64,000 nt of DNA from Sphingomonas bacterium (lineage in GTDB: Bacteria > Pseudomonadota > Alphaproteobacteria > Sphingomonadales > Sphingomonadaceae): positions 59,735 through 123,734 of the forward strand of contig JASBRX010000031.1 of assembly GCA_030149245.1 (NCBI GenBank), written 5' to 3'. A program made the translations under genes and the position numbers. Positions within the stretch are counted from its first letter, which is position 1, and every line of letters begins with the position of its first letter. The notes beneath the pieces are model-generated. The model worked only from the letters and a program-made list of their open reading frames with translations. It was not told the origin of the DNA and made no database searches. Shown here piece by piece: positions 18,473 to 28,234 of this stretch.

Positions 18473-19354
18473 ATGTTTTCCGGCTCGATCCCCGCGCTCA
18501 TCACGCCATTCCGTAACGGCAGCTTTGCCGAGGATGTGTTCCGCGATTTCGTCGAGTGGCAGATCAGCGAAGGATCGTCGGCGCTGGTCCCGGTCGGCAC
18601 CACCGGCGAGGCGGCGACCCTGTCGAAGGACGAGCATTTTGAGGTGGTGCGCGTGTGCGCCGATCAGGTGCGCGGGCGCGTGCCGGTGATCGCTGGGGCG
18701 GGGTCGAACGACACGCGCGTGGCGATCGGGAACGTTCAGGCGGCGAAGGATGCAGGCGCCGACGCGGTGCTGATGGTCCCGCCTTATTACAATCGCCCGA
18801 GCCAGGAAGGCATCTTCCAGCATTTCGCGGCAGTGGCGGCCGAGTGCGATCTGCCGATCATCCTCTACAATGTCCCCGGCCGCACCGTGACCGATATCCA
18901 GCCCGAGACGGTGATCCGCATCGTCGAGGCGTTCCCCGGCAAGTTCGTCGCGATCAAGGACGCGAGCGGCGACCTCGCCCGCGTGTCGAAGCACCGCGCG
19001 GCGTTGCGCGCCGGTTTCGCGCAGCTGTCGGGCAATGACGAGACCGCGCTTGCGTTCAACGCGATGGGCGGGGTCGGCTGCATCTCGGTCGCGGCGAATG
19101 TGGCGCCCAAGCTTTGCGCGCAGTTTCAGGCGGCTTGGGCAGAGGGCAACACCGCCATCGCGCTGGCGCTCCACGACCGGCTGTTTGCGCTGCACCTTGC
19201 GCTGTTCACTGACGCTTCTCCGGGTCCGGTGAAGTACGCCGTCAACAAGCTGCGCCCCGAGATTCCCGCCGAACTGCGCCTGCCGATGGTCGCGCCGAGC
19301 GACGCGAGCAAGGCGGCGGTCGATGCGGCGATGGCGGCGGCGGGGTTGATTTAA
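18473..19354 (+). CDS. dapA: 4-Hydroxy-tetrahydrodipicolinate synthase
   Basis: Condenses pyruvate with aspartate semialdehyde, the first committed step to lysine and meso-diaminopimelate. 293 residues, standard. Seen: [12 protein letters not shown] at the N-terminus, [10 protein letters not shown], the catalytic tyrosine in ILYNVPGRT, and the Schiff-base lysine in [10 protein letters not shown]. The ATG at 18473 is chosen; a TTG three codons upstream (18464) is possible and closer to a GGGG ribosome-binding stretch. DAP supply next to a divergent transglycosylase gene places two cell-wall genes side by side. Confidence 0.96.
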   Translation: MFSGSIPALITPFRNGSFAEDVFRDFVEWQISEGSSALVPVGTTGEAATLSKDEHFEVVRVCADQVRGRVPVIAGAGSNDTRVAIGNVQAAKDAGADAVLMVPPYYNRPSQEGIFQHFAAVAAECDLPIILYNVPGRTVTDIQPETVIRIVEAFPGKFVAIKDASGDLARVSKHRAALRAGFAQLSGNDETALAFNAMGGVGCISVAANVAPKLCAQFQAAWAEGNTAIALALHDRLFALHLALFTDASPGPVKYAVNKLRPEIPAELRLPMVAPSDASKAAVDAAMAAAGLI

Positions 19355-19355
19355 G

Positions 19356-19435
19356 TCGTCGCCCCGGCGCAGGCCGGGGCCGCCTCGTGCGCGCTGCGTC
19401 CCGTTTGGGGGCCCCGGCCTGCGCCGGGGCGACGA
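19356..19435. repeat. Perfect 25-bp inverted repeat (CGCCCCGGCGCAGGCCGGGG family)
   Basis: The arms at 19356-19380 and 19411-19435 are exact reverse complements, spaced by 30 nt, directly after the dapA stop and before smpB. The TCGTCGCCCCGGC...GGGGC unit is a repeat I associate with sphingomonad intergenic regions. It may also act as a transcript-stabilising or terminating hairpin. Confidence 0.85.
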
Positions 19436-19479
19436 GATGCCTTCCCTTTCTTCCCCAGCCCCCCTACATCGCGCGTCCC

Positions 19480-19962
19480 ATGGCACGCCCTCGTCCCCTT
19501 GAATTCGACAAGAAGAAGATCGTCGCGGAGAACCGCAAGGCGCGCTTTGAATATTTCCTTGAAGAGTTCTTTGAGGCGGGGATCGCGCTGCAGGGGACCG
19601 AGGTGAAGTCGCTGCGATTCGGCGAAGGATCGATCGCGGAGAGCTATGCCGAGGTGCGCGACGGGCAGGCGTGGCTGGTCAACGCCAACATCCCCGAATT
19701 TTCGCACGGAAATCGCTTTAATCACGAACCCAAGCGTCCCCGTAAATTGCTCCTTCATGAACGCCAGGTACAGAAGCTGCATGGCGCGGTCGCGCGGGAA
19801 GGCATGACGCTGATTCCGATGTCGATCTACTTCAACGGTCGCGGCCGGGCAAAGGTCGAGCTGGCGCTGGCGAAGGGCAAGAAGACTCACGACAAGCGCG
19901 AGTCGATCAAGGAACGGGACTGGAAGCGTGAACAGGGGCGGCTCCTCCGCGATCGCGGGTGA
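19480..19962 (+). CDS. smpB: SsrA-binding protein SmpB
   Basis: Binds tmRNA and delivers it to stalled ribosomes for trans-translation. 160 residues. Seen: [52 protein letters not shown], and the basic C-terminal tail [18 protein letters not shown] that inserts into the mRNA channel. The ATG at 19480 gives the usual start; the open frame upstream translates the palindromic repeat. The DUF2062 gene follows after 1 nt. Confidence 0.97.
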   Translation: MARPRPLEFDKKKIVAENRKARFEYFLEEFFEAGIALQGTEVKSLRFGEGSIAESYAEVRDGQAWLVNANIPEFSHGNRFNHEPKRPRKLLLHERQVQKLHGAVAREGMTLIPMSIYFNGRGRAKVELALAKGKKTHDKRESIKERDWKREQGRLLRDRG

Positions 19963-19963
19963 C

Positions 19964-20536
19964 ATGAAACCGAGTCGTCTCAGCGCCTGGTGGCATCGCA
20001 ACATGCCCACGCGCGAGTCGATTGAGCAGATCCGCTGGCTGCGCCCGGTGGCGCACCGCGTGCTCGCCCCCGAATTGTGGCGCTTCACGCGTCGTTCGGT
20101 GCCGCGCGGCGTGGCGCTGGGGCTGCTGGTCGGTATCTTTCTGCTGATCCCGGGACTTCAGATCGCGGGCGCCGCGATGCTGGCGTTGCCGTTTCGCGCC
20201 AATGTACCGATCGCTGCCGCGATGACGTTCCTCAGCAACCCGGCGACGACGCCGTTCATCCTTTATGGATCGGTCTATACCGGCAATCTGATGCTGGGGC
20301 GTAACGCCGATCTTTCGGGCTTCATGGCACTGGTCGAGCATCACGCGGGGGTTGGCGAGTGGATGAGCTGGCTGTTTTCGCAGGCGGCACCGGCGTTGTT
20401 GATCGGACTGTTGGTCATCTCCGTGGTCTGCGCGGCTGCGGGCTATGGTCTTTCCATTCTGATCTGGCGCGGTTGGGTCGCGCGGAAGTGGCGCAAGCGG
20501 GTGGCGCTCCGCAATAAAGTTACCTCGGAGACTTGA
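19964..20536 (+). CDS. DUF2062 membrane protein
   Basis: A 190-residue inner-membrane protein. Seen: the DUF2062 pattern SVPRGVALGLLVGIFLLIPGLQI and MTFLSNPATTPFILYGSVYTG, with about three hydrophobic helices and a basic C-terminus (RGWVARKWRKR). Function unknown. It starts one base after the smpB stop, so it is almost certainly co-transcribed with it. Confidence 0.9.
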   Translation: MKPSRLSAWWHRNMPTRESIEQIRWLRPVAHRVLAPELWRFTRRSVPRGVALGLLVGIFLLIPGLQIAGAAMLALPFRANVPIAAAMTFLSNPATTPFILYGSVYTGNLMLGRNADLSGFMALVEHHAGVGEWMSWLFSQAAPALLIGLLVISVVCAAAGYGLSILIWRGWVARKWRKRVALRNKVTSET

Positions 20537-20593
20537 TCGGGCGTATCATCGGCGTAAGACACGGGCGTTTTCCAATGTCCCGAAGGGTGCCCG

Positions 20594-22642
20594 ATGCGTC
20601 TTCTCCTGATCCCCGTCCTCCTCGCCGGAACCGCGCTGGCAAGCGGCTGTGCGCCGTCCACCAGCGCCGACGCACCGAGCGCCGCGCCTGCCCCGGCAGC
20701 CAAGCCGCAGTTGGGCAGCTTCGGCTTCGACGCCGCCGGCATGGACCGCAGTGTCGCACCGGGCGAGGATTTCTACGCATTCTCCAACGGAACCTGGGCG
20801 AAGAACACGCCGATCCCTGCCGACAAGTCCAACTATGGCATGTTCACCGCGCTCGACGATCTGTCGAAGGAGCGGGTACGCGGCATCCTGGATGAGGTGA
20901 AGGACGACAAGGCCAGCATGGTCGGTCGCGCTTATACCAGCTATCTCGACACCGCGACCGTCGAGGCGCGCGGGCTTGCGCCGATCCAGCCCTGGCTGGG
21001 CAAGATCAAGGCGCTCGACAGCAAGGCGGGTTACGCCGCGTTGGTGGTTGAAGGCGCGAAAATGGGAATCCCCGGGCCGTTCGGCGGCTATGTCGGCCAG
21101 GACGACAAGATCCCGACTCAGTATATCTTCTCGATCTATCAGGGTGGCACGGGCCTGCCCGACCGCGACATGTATCTGCTCGACAATCCGAAGATGGCGG
21201 CGATCCGCACCGCCTATCTCGGTTATCTCGCCAAGATGCTGACGCTGGCGGGCGAAGCGGATGCCGATGCGCGCGCCAAGGCGATCCTCGACCTCGAGAC
21301 CAGCATCGCCAAGGTGCAGTGGACGCGCGAGGATTCGGGCGACGCCGCCAAGACCTATAACAAGTTCACACTGGCCGAGACCGCCAAGCTGTCGTCGAAG
21401 ACGCTCGACATGCCGGCGATGCTGAAGGCGTTGAGCCCGAAGATCACCGAAGTGCTGGTGAACCAGCCGAGCGCAGTCACCGGTATCGCGAAGATCCTCG
21501 ACGACGCGCCGCTGGCGGTGGTGAAGGACCAGATGCTGGTCCGCAGCCTGGGCGCGATGGCCGATTATCTGCCGGATGCGATCGCCGACACCAACTTCGC
21601 CTTCTACGGCACCACGCTGCAGGGTACCCCGCAGCGCGAGCCGCGCTGGAAGCGGGGCGTGAGCTTCACCGAAGGCGCCCTGGGCGAGGAACTCGGCAAG
21701 GAATATGCCGCGCGCTACTTCCCGGCCGAGTACAAGGCGGAGATGAACAAGCTCGTCGCCAATGTGCTCGACGCAATGGGCCGGCGGATCGACGCGCTCG
21801 ACTGGATGCAGCCGCAGACCAAGGCGCGCGCCAAGGCGAAGCTCAAGAACTTCACCGTCAAGGTCGGTTATCCGGACAAGTGGCGCAGCTATGCGGGGCT
21901 TGAGGTCAAGGCCGACGACCTGTTCGGCAATGCCGTGCGCTCCAACCAGTTCGACTATGCCTATATGCTCGACAAGCTGGGTGGGCCGGTGCGCAAATGG
22001 GAATGGGGCATGCTGCCTCAGACCGTGAACGCCTATGCCAATTTCGGCATGATGGAAGTCGTGTTCCCCGCGGCAATCCTGCAGCCGCCCTTCTTCGATC
22101 CCAAGGCTGATCCGGCGATCAACTATGGCGGCATCGGCGCGGTGATCGGGCACGAGATCAGCCACCATTTCGACGATCAGGGCGCCAAGTATAACGAGAA
22201 GGGCGAACTGGCCGATTGGTGGACGCCGGAGGACGTCAAGGCGTTCGAGGCGGCGGGCAAGGCGCTGATCGCGCAGTATGACGCCTATGAGCCGCTGCCG
22301 GGCGAGCATGTGAAGGGCGAGTTCACGCTGGGCGAGAATATCGGCGACCTGGCCGGCCTCACCATCGCTTATGATGCCTACAAGCATGCGCTGGGCGGCA
22401 AGGAAGCGCCGGTGATCGATGGCTTTACCGGCGACCAGCGCTTTTACCTTGGCTGGGCGCAGGTCTGGCGGCGCAACTATCGCGAAGCGAATCTGCGTCA
22501 GCGGCTGCTGACCGATCCGCACAGCCCGTCGATCCAGCGCGCCTGGGTCGTGCGCAATCTCGACCCCTGGTACGGCGCGTTCGACGCAAAGCCGGGCGAG
22601 AAGCTGTATCTGGACCCGGCAAAGCGCGTTCGCGTCTGGTGA
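20594..22642 (+). CDS. M13 family zinc metallopeptidase (PepO/neprilysin-like), lipoprotein
   Basis: 682 residues. The N-terminal signal ends in ALASGC, a plausible lipobox, so the enzyme is probably anchored on the periplasmic side. Seen: the M13 N domain (GEDFYAFSNGTWAKN), the zinc site VIGHEISHHFDDQGAKYN with HEISH, the third ligand in GENIGDLAGL, and the C-terminal TDPHSPSIQRAWVVRN and W motif. M13 enzymes cleave short peptides. Full length. cckA follows after 38 nt in the same direction. Confidence 0.94.
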   Translation: MRLLLIPVLLAGTALASGCAPSTSADAPSAAPAPAAKPQLGSFGFDAAGMDRSVAPGEDFYAFSNGTWAKNTPIPADKSNYGMFTALDDLSKERVRGILDEVKDDKASMVGRAYTSYLDTATVEARGLAPIQPWLGKIKALDSKAGYAALVVEGAKMGIPGPFGGYVGQDDKIPTQYIFSIYQGGTGLPDRDMYLLDNPKMAAIRTAYLGYLAKMLTLAGEADADARAKAILDLETSIAKVQWTREDSGDAAKTYNKFTLAETAKLSSKTLDMPAMLKALSPKITEVLVNQPSAVTGIAKILDDAPLAVVKDQMLVRSLGAMADYLPDAIADTNFAFYGTTLQGTPQREPRWKRGVSFTEGALGEELGKEYAARYFPAEYKAEMNKLVANVLDAMGRRIDALDWMQPQTKARAKAKLKNFTVKVGYPDKWRSYAGLEVKADDLFGNAVRSNQFDYAYMLDKLGGPVRKWEWGMLPQTVNAYANFGMMEVVFPAAILQPPFFDPKADPAINYGGIGAVIGHEISHHFDDQGAKYNEKGELADWWTPEDVKAFEAAGKALIAQYDAYEPLPGEHVKGEFTLGENIGDLAGLTIAYDAYKHALGGKEAPVIDGFTGDQRFYLGWAQVWRRNYREANLRQRLLTDPHSPSIQRAWVVRNLDPWYGAFDAKPGEKLYLDPAKRVRVW

Positions 22643-22680
22643 GCGCTTGACGCTATCGCAGCGGGGCGGGAAAGGGGGTC

Positions 22681-25068
22681 ATGCCCAGCATTTCCGCCCC
22701 GACTGACGAGACTTCCGGGATCACCGGTCCGCTGATCGTCGCGATTGCCGCCGGAGCGGTGGCGGGCGGGGCGGTGCTGTGGGCGATCGACTCGCTCGCG
22801 GTCGCCGCCGGCTTCTTTGCCGCCTCCATTCTGGTCGCGCTCGCGGTGACGCTGTGGCGGCGGCCGGCTGCGGCTGCCGATACTCCCGCCGCCGCGAGCG
22901 AGATCGACTGGTCGCTGGCGAACATGCTCGCATCGATGAGCAGCGACGCGATCGCGGTGACGGATCGCGCCGGGCGGCTGGTCTGCGCGAATGAGCGATT
23001 TGGCACGCTGTTCCCCGGCTATCCCGCGCCCCCTGCAGTGGTGATCGGCGATTGGGCCGCATCACAGCTGGGCAGCGCCGGACGCGCGGCATGGCGCGAC
23101 GGGCAGGCGTCGAGCGGGTCGTTCGACGCCGCCGGCACCAAGCTGACCGCGCATGTCAGCCGGGTCGGCGACTCGTTGCTGGTGTGGCGCTTTGCCGGGG
23201 CGGATGCGGTCGACCTGACCAAGCAGGCGCAGGCGCTGGTCGCGGGCAAATCGGGCGACCGGCTGGGGCAGGCCGGGATCATGATGGCCCTGATCGGCGC
23301 GGATGGCCGCGTCCGCGCCGCCAATCGCGTGCTACGGTTGCGCGCCGCGGGCGACGAGCTCGCGATGATCGAGGGGCGCGACATCACCCGCTTCCTGATC
23401 ACCGACAATCGCGGAACGGTGCGGTTCGAGCGCGAGGGTCTGTCGGGCACTCCGATCCGCGTGCTGGAGATCCCGTTCCTCGACGGCGATGCGACGCCGA
23501 TGCTGGTCGCGCTGCTGGACGAGGAATATGCCCCGGCGCAGGAGATGGGCGCGGAATCGAGCGCGCATGTCCGCTCGCTGATCGCGCTGCTGCCGACGGG
23601 AATTGCGCTGGTGGGTGCGGATGGGCGCTTCGCGTTCATGAACGACGCCTTTGTTCGCGCTGCGCATGTCAACACCGACGCCCCGCCGCTCTATCCGGGC
23701 GATCTGGTGGTGCGCGAGGACAAGAGCACGCTGGCCGACGCCGTGCGGCGGTTCGCGGCGGGCGCGGTGCATCCGATGGACCTGACCGTCCGCTTTGCCC
23801 AGGCGCCCGACGAGGCGGTGTCGCTGTCGATTGCCTCTGCGCGGGGGCTGGGCGATGCGGCAGTGCTGCTCAGCCTGCGCGATGCGGGCGAGGAGGGGCA
23901 GCTCAAGCGCCAGGTGGCACAGGCGACCAAGATGCAGGCGGTCGGCCAGCTTGCCGGCGGCGTCGCCCACGACTTTAACAATATTCTCACCGCGATCATC
24001 GGCCATTGCGACCTGATGCTGATGCGCCATGCGCCCGGCGACAGCGATTATGACGACATCCAGCAGATCCTGCTGAACTCGAACCGCGCCGCCGCGCTGA
24101 CCCGCCAGCTGCTCGCCTTTTCGCGCCAGCAGACGCTGCGGCCGCAGCTGTTGCAGCTGCCCGACATTATTTCGGAGGTGTCGAACCTGCTCAAGCGGCT
24201 TCTGGGCGAGACGGTCGAGCTGGTGGTCAACCACGGCCGCAACCTTGGCCCGGTGCGCGCCGATCCGGGGCAGCTGGAGCAGGTCGTCGTCAATCTGGCG
24301 GTCAATGCGCGCGACGCAATGCTCGCCAAGAACCCCAATGGCGGCGGCACGCTGACGATCGAGACGCTGAGCGTGCCCGCGCATGAAGTGCGCGCAATGG
24401 ACGAGGATGTCCTGCCGGTCGGCGACTATACCGCGTTGCGCGTGTCGGACACAGGCTCCGGCATTCCGGCGGATGTGCTCGCGCATATCTGGGAGCCGTT
24501 CTTCACGACCAAGGAAGTGGGGAAGGGCACGGGCCTGGGCCTGTCGACCGTCTATGGCATCATCAAGCAATCCGGCGGGTTCATCTTTGCCGAGAGCGAG
24601 CCGGGCAAGGGCGCTGTCTTCACCATCTACCTCCCCGTCCACACTGCGCCCGAACAGACCGCGCCGCTGCCGACCGCCAAGGCGGTGCAGGGCGATCTGT
24701 GGGGCAGCGGAACGATCCTGCTGGTCGAGGATGAGGCGATGGTGCGTGCGGTCGCCGAGCGCGCGCTGGCGCGGCAGGGCTATACCGTCCTGACCGCCGA
24801 AAATGGCGAAGCGGCGCTGGAACTGCTGGAAAAGAGCGACAAGCCCGACCTGCTGATCAGCGACGTGGTGATGCCGACGATGGACGGCCCGACCATGGTC
24901 CGCCATGCGCGCAAGAAATATCCCGACCTCAAGATCATCTTCATGTCGGGCTATGCCGAGGAGCAGCTACGCAAGTCGATCGACATCGACAAGGTCGCGT
25001 TTTTGCCGAAACCCTTTTCCGTTCAGCAACTTGCAGAGCTTGCCCGGTCGGTAATGACCGCGAAATAG
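22681..25068 (+). CDS. cckA: Hybrid sensor histidine kinase CckA
   Basis: Cell-cycle and polarity hybrid kinase that in alphaproteobacteria feeds ChpT and then CtrA and CpdR. 795 residues: two N-terminal membrane helices (about 20-60), PAS-like regions (about 75-400), the H-box GGVAHDFNNILTAIIGHCDL with phospho-acceptor His430, the ATPase domain (NLAVNARDAML; GKGTGLGLSTVYGI), and a C-terminal receiver with Asp728 in LLISDVVMPTMDG and the conserved Lys in LPKPFS. HDFNN is characteristic of CckA. It ends with TAG. A single-domain response regulator follows at 39 nt. Confidence 0.94.
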   Translation: MPSISAPTDETSGITGPLIVAIAAGAVAGGAVLWAIDSLAVAAGFFAASILVALAVTLWRRPAAAADTPAAASEIDWSLANMLASMSSDAIAVTDRAGRLVCANERFGTLFPGYPAPPAVVIGDWAASQLGSAGRAAWRDGQASSGSFDAAGTKLTAHVSRVGDSLLVWRFAGADAVDLTKQAQALVAGKSGDRLGQAGIMMALIGADGRVRAANRVLRLRAAGDELAMIEGRDITRFLITDNRGTVRFEREGLSGTPIRVLEIPFLDGDATPMLVALLDEEYAPAQEMGAESSAHVRSLIALLPTGIALVGADGRFAFMNDAFVRAAHVNTDAPPLYPGDLVVREDKSTLADAVRRFAAGAVHPMDLTVRFAQAPDEAVSLSIASARGLGDAAVLLSLRDAGEEGQLKRQVAQATKMQAVGQLAGGVAHDFNNILTAIIGHCDLMLMRHAPGDSDYDDIQQILLNSNRAAALTRQLLAFSRQQTLRPQLLQLPDIISEVSNLLKRLLGETVELVVNHGRNLGPVRADPGQLEQVVVNLAVNARDAMLAKNPNGGGTLTIETLSVPAHEVRAMDEDVLPVGDYTALRVSDTGSGIPADVLAHIWEPFFTTKEVGKGTGLGLSTVYGIIKQSGGFIFAESEPGKGAVFTIYLPVHTAPEQTAPLPTAKAVQGDLWGSGTILLVEDEAMVRAVAERALARQGYTVLTAENGEAALELLEKSDKPDLLISDVVMPTMDGPTMVRHARKKYPDLKIIFMSGYAEEQLRKSIDIDKVAFLPKPFSVQQLAELARSVMTAK

Positions 25069-25107
25069 CGCTCGACCGCGGAAAGATTGTCAGGCACATG
25101 CTGGCCA

Positions 25108-25458
25108 ATGAGCGCTCCGCAACGCATCCTCGTGGTCGAGGACGAACCCCTGATTGCCATGATGATCGAGGACTTCCTCGACATGCTGGGCAAGGATCAT
25201 GCCGGCACCGCCGACAGCGTGGCGTCGGCAATGGAGATTGTCGGGGCAGGCGGCATCGACGCGGCGATCCTGGACGTCAATCTGTCCGGCGGCGAGCAGA
25301 GCTGGCCGATTGCCGACGCGCTGGCGGCGCAGGGCGTGCCCTTCATCCTCGCGACCGGCGGCAGCGGGGACACGGTGGTCGACGCGCATCGCGACCGCCC
25401 GGTGCTGGCCAAGCCGTTCACGATGGATTCGGTCGAACAGGCGCTCGCGGCGCTTTGA
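25108..25458 (+). CDS. Single-domain response regulator
   Basis: A 116-residue receiver-only protein. Seen: the acidic pair in VVEDEPLIAMMIEDF, the phospho-acceptor Asp in AAILDVNLSGGE, and the conserved Lys in VLAKPF. There is no output domain. It resembles the single-domain receivers common in sphingomonads rather than CpdR or DivK. Its place right after cckA hints at a link with that phosphorelay, but this is inferred only from position. The start is the ATG at 25108. Confidence 0.88.
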   Translation: MSAPQRILVVEDEPLIAMMIEDFLDMLGKDHAGTADSVASAMEIVGAGGIDAAILDVNLSGGEQSWPIADALAAQGVPFILATGGSGDTVVDAHRDRPVLAKPFTMDSVEQALAAL

Positions 25459-25459
25459 G

Positions 25460-25978
25460 CTAGGCGATGCGGTCAGGTAGCTCCGCCGCGTCAGCTTCGA
25501 TTGCTGCATCCGGCGCGACGGCTTCCCATGGGAAGATGAACCAGTCCTTCGTCACCGACCGGTCGATCGTGCGCGCGGCATAGTCGACGCGCTGGTGCGA
25601 CGTGATGTTGTCGAGCAAGGTCGCGAAGCGAATGTGCGCCGCCTCGGCCCCGGCGCTGCTCAGCCCGGCGCGTAGTCGGCCGATCGTCGCACCGCTGTCG
25701 TTGATGTCGTCGATGAACAGCAATCGCGCGCCCTCCCGCGTCCGTTCCGCTAGCCGGGCAAGGGCGGGGGCGGCGAGATCCTCGTTCCGCGCGCTGTAAT
25801 CGACCGACAGCATCGGGCCGACGATCGCATGGCTGAGATACACCGCCGGGATCAGCCCGCCGCGCCCGATGCCGATCAGATAGTCGGGCCGCCAGTCGGG
25901 GTCGGCGCGCAGCGCATCGGCGAGCGCGAGCACGTCGGCGACGAATTGTTCATGCGGGATTGGGGTGAAGACCGGCAT
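25460..25978 (-). CDS. Purine phosphoribosyltransferase
   Basis: A 172-residue PRTase. Seen: YLIGIGRGGLIPAVYLSHAI (the flexible-loop side) and the PRPP-binding motif LLFIDDINDSGATIGRL. Such enzymes convert hypoxanthine, guanine or xanthine plus PRPP to the nucleotide. Its ATG (25978) shares one base with the stop of the upstream deaminase gene (TGATG), so it is coupled. With that deaminase as partner the likely substrate is hypoxanthine, by inference. A GTG one codon upstream is an alternative start. Confidence 0.85.
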   Translation of the reverse strand: MPVFTPIPHEQFVADVLALADALRADPDWRPDYLIGIGRGGLIPAVYLSHAIVGPMLSVDYSARNEDLAAPALARLAERTREGARLLFIDDINDSGATIGRLRAGLSSAGAEAAHIRFATLLDNITSHQRVDYAARTIDRSVTKDWFIFPWEAVAPDAAIEADAAELPDRIA

Positions 25979-26991
25979 CACTGCGCCGCCACATAGGCAT
26001 CGAGCCGTGCCAGGTGCGCGGCGATGGTTGCATCGTCGAGGAAGGAGCCGGTGAAGCTGTTCCGCGCCAGCTGCACGATCTGATCGCGCGTCAGCCCGCG
26101 CGCCGCGGCGACTGCGCGGTAATTGTCCGCAACATAGCCGCCGAAATAGGCGGGGTCGTCGGAATTGATCGTCGCGTTCAACCCACTGGTCAACATGCGG
26201 TCGAGCGGGTGGTCGGCCATGTCGCCGACCACGCAGAGCTTGAGATTGGATAGCGGACAGACGGTCAGTGTCATGCCCGACTCGGCAAGGCGCTGCACGA
26301 GCGCGGGGTCCTCTAGGCTACGGTTGCCGTGATCGAGCCGATCGACGTGGAGCAGGTCGAGCGCCTGCCACACATAGTCTGGTGGCCCTTCCTCTCCGGC
26401 ATGGGCGACGCGCTTGAGGCCGAGATCTCCGGCCTGCGCGAATACGCGCGCGAACTTCTCCGGCGGATGACCAAGCTCCGACGAATCGAGCCCGATCCCC
26501 GTGATCCGGTCGAGCCAGGGGGTGGCGGCGTCGAGCGTGGCGAACGCCGCCTCCTCGTCGAGGTGACGCAGGAAGCACAGGATTAGCTTCGACGTCACGC
26601 CATGGCGGTCTTCGGCGTCGCGCATCGCCGCCAGCAGCCCGTCGGCGACAACCTGAAACGGAATGCCGCGATCGGTGTGGGTCTGGGGGTCGAAGAAGAT
26701 CTCGGAATGCACCACGCCATCCGCGGCTGCGCGCGCGAAATAGGCGTCGGCAAGGTCGTAGAAATCCTGCTCGACCCGCAGCACGTCCGCGCCGGCATAG
26801 TAAATGTCGAGGAAATCCTGCAGGTTGGAAAAGCTGTACGCCGCCCGCACCGCATCGACGCTGTCGAACGGGATCGCGACGCGGTTGCGCCGGGCAAGTT
26901 CGAACATCAGTTCGGGCTCTAGGCTGCCTTCGATATGCAAATGGAGTTCAGCCTTTGGCAGGCCGGCGATAAAATCGGTTGGATGCGTCAT
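25978..26991 (-). CDS. Adenine deaminase (adenosine deaminase-like family)
   Basis: A 337-residue metal-dependent deaminase. Seen: the metal-binding AELHLHIEGSLEPELMFELA, then GIGLDSSELGHPPEKF, VAHAGEEGPPDYVW with the catalytic His and Glu, LDHGNRS and INSDDPAYFGGYV. The DSSELGHPP and HAGEEGPP forms are those of the adenine-deaminase branch (as in Pseudomonas PA0148) rather than of true adenosine deaminases. It should turn adenine into hypoxanthine. It is coupled by TGATG to a phosphoribosyltransferase. Many databases would label it add. Confidence 0.88.
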   Translation of the reverse strand: MTHPTDFIAGLPKAELHLHIEGSLEPELMFELARRNRVAIPFDSVDAVRAAYSFSNLQDFLDIYYAGADVLRVEQDFYDLADAYFARAAADGVVHSEIFFDPQTHTDRGIPFQVVADGLLAAMRDAEDRHGVTSKLILCFLRHLDEEAAFATLDAATPWLDRITGIGLDSSELGHPPEKFARVFAQAGDLGLKRVAHAGEEGPPDYVWQALDLLHVDRLDHGNRSLEDPALVQRLAESGMTLTVCPLSNLKLCVVGDMADHPLDRMLTSGLNATINSDDPAYFGGYVADNYRAVAAARGLTRDQIVQLARNSFTGSFLDDATIAAHLARLDAYVAAQ

Positions 26992-27068
26992 TGCCCAAGG
27001 ATCGCGCGATCGCCCGCGGAGGGCAAGGGGTGCGAAATGCCGTCGGGAGATGAGAACAAAAAAAGATC

Positions 27069-27083
27069 GTTCCGCACTTGTTC
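27069..27083 (+). promoter_or_regulatory. LexA operator (SOS box) of recA
   Basis: GTTC-CGCACTT-GTTC is an exact match to the alphaproteobacterial LexA site GTTC-N7-GTTC, 80 nt upstream of the recA start. A second palindrome, GTTC-TCGCG-GAAC, overlaps its right half. recA is therefore expected to be DNA-damage inducible. Confidence 0.88.
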
Positions 27084-27163
27084 TCGCGGAACAAAGCTTG
27101 TACGACGCGCTTCAGGCAATGGTTGAACGTGGGCCGCAAAGCCTTTAGCGACGGAGACTTCTC

Positions 27164-28234
27164 ATGGCAGCTTCCCTCAAGGTGATCGAAGGAAAGATGG
27201 GCATTTCTCCGGACAAGCAGAAGGCGCTCGACGCAGCGCTGGCACAGATCGACCGCGCCTTCGGCAAGGGCAGCGCGATGAAGCTCGGCTCGAAGGAGAC
27301 GATGCAGGTCGAGGCGATCTCGACCGGCTCGCTCGGGCTCGACATTGCGCTGGGCGTTGGCGGTCTGCCGCGTGGTCGTGTGATCGAGGTCTATGGGCCG
27401 GAAAGCTCAGGCAAAACCACGCTGGCGCTGCATGTGATCGCCGAGGCGCAGAAGAGCGGCGGAGTCGCGGCCTTTGTCGACGCCGAACATGCGCTCGATC
27501 CGGTCTATGCCCGGAAGCTGGGCGTCAATATCGATGAGTTGATCGTGTCGCAGCCCGATACGGGCGAGCAGGCGCTGGAGATCGTCGATACGCTGGTGCG
27601 CTCGAACGCGATCGACGTGCTGGTGGTCGACTCGGTCGCCGCGCTGGTGCCGCGCGCGGAAATCGAAGGCGAGATGGGCGACAGCCATGTTGGCCTGCAG
27701 GCGCGCCTGATGTCGCAGTCACTGCGCAAACTGACCGGTTCGATCAGCCGCTCGCGCTGCATGGTGATCTTCATCAACCAGCTGCGCATGAAGATCGGCG
27801 TGATGTACGGCAACCCGGAAACCACGACCGGCGGCAATGCGCTCAAATTCTACGCCTCGGTCCGCCTCGACATCCGCCGCACCGGCCAGATCAAGGATCG
27901 CGACGATATCATCGGCAACACCACCCGCGTGAAGGTGGTGAAGAACAAGGTCGCCCCGCCGTTCAAGCAGGTCGAATTCGACATCATGTACGGTCAGGGC
28001 ATCTCCAAGATCGGCGAGATTCTCGACATCGGCGTCAAGGCCGGGCTGGTCGAGAAGGCCGGCGCCTGGTTCAGCTATGACAGCATCCGTATCGGCCAGG
28101 GCCGTGAGAACGCCAAGACGTTCCTCAAGGAAAACCCTGAAGTCTGTTCGCGTCTGGAAGCGGCGATCCGCAACCGCACCGAACAGGTTGCCGAAGAGAT
28201 GATGACCGGCCCGGACGCCGAGGACGACGTCTGA
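27164..28234 (+). CDS. recA: Recombinase RecA
   Basis: ATP-dependent strand exchange in recombinational repair and co-protease for LexA autocleavage. 356 residues. Seen: Walker [10 protein letters not shown] near residue 77, the VDAEHALDP segment, Walker B in [15 protein letters not shown], loop L1 around [18 protein letters not shown], and loop L2 [20 protein letters not shown]. The acidic C-terminus (DAEDDV) is typical. The ATG at 27164 follows GGAGACT. A LexA box lies upstream and a strong terminator about 140 nt downstream. Confidence 0.99.
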   Translation: MAASLKVIEGKMGISPDKQKALDAALAQIDRAFGKGSAMKLGSKETMQVEAISTGSLGLDIALGVGGLPRGRVIEVYGPESSGKTTLALHVIAEAQKSGGVAAFVDAEHALDPVYARKLGVNIDELIVSQPDTGEQALEIVDTLVRSNAIDVLVVDSVAALVPRAEIEGEMGDSHVGLQARLMSQSLRKLTGSISRSRCMVIFINQLRMKIGVMYGNPETTTGGNALKFYASVRLDIRRTGQIKDRDDIIGNTTRVKVVKNKVAPPFKQVEFDIMYGQGISKIGEILDIGVKAGLVEKAGAWFSYDSIRIGQGRENAKTFLKENPEVCSRLEAAIRNRTEQVAEEMMTGPDAEDDV

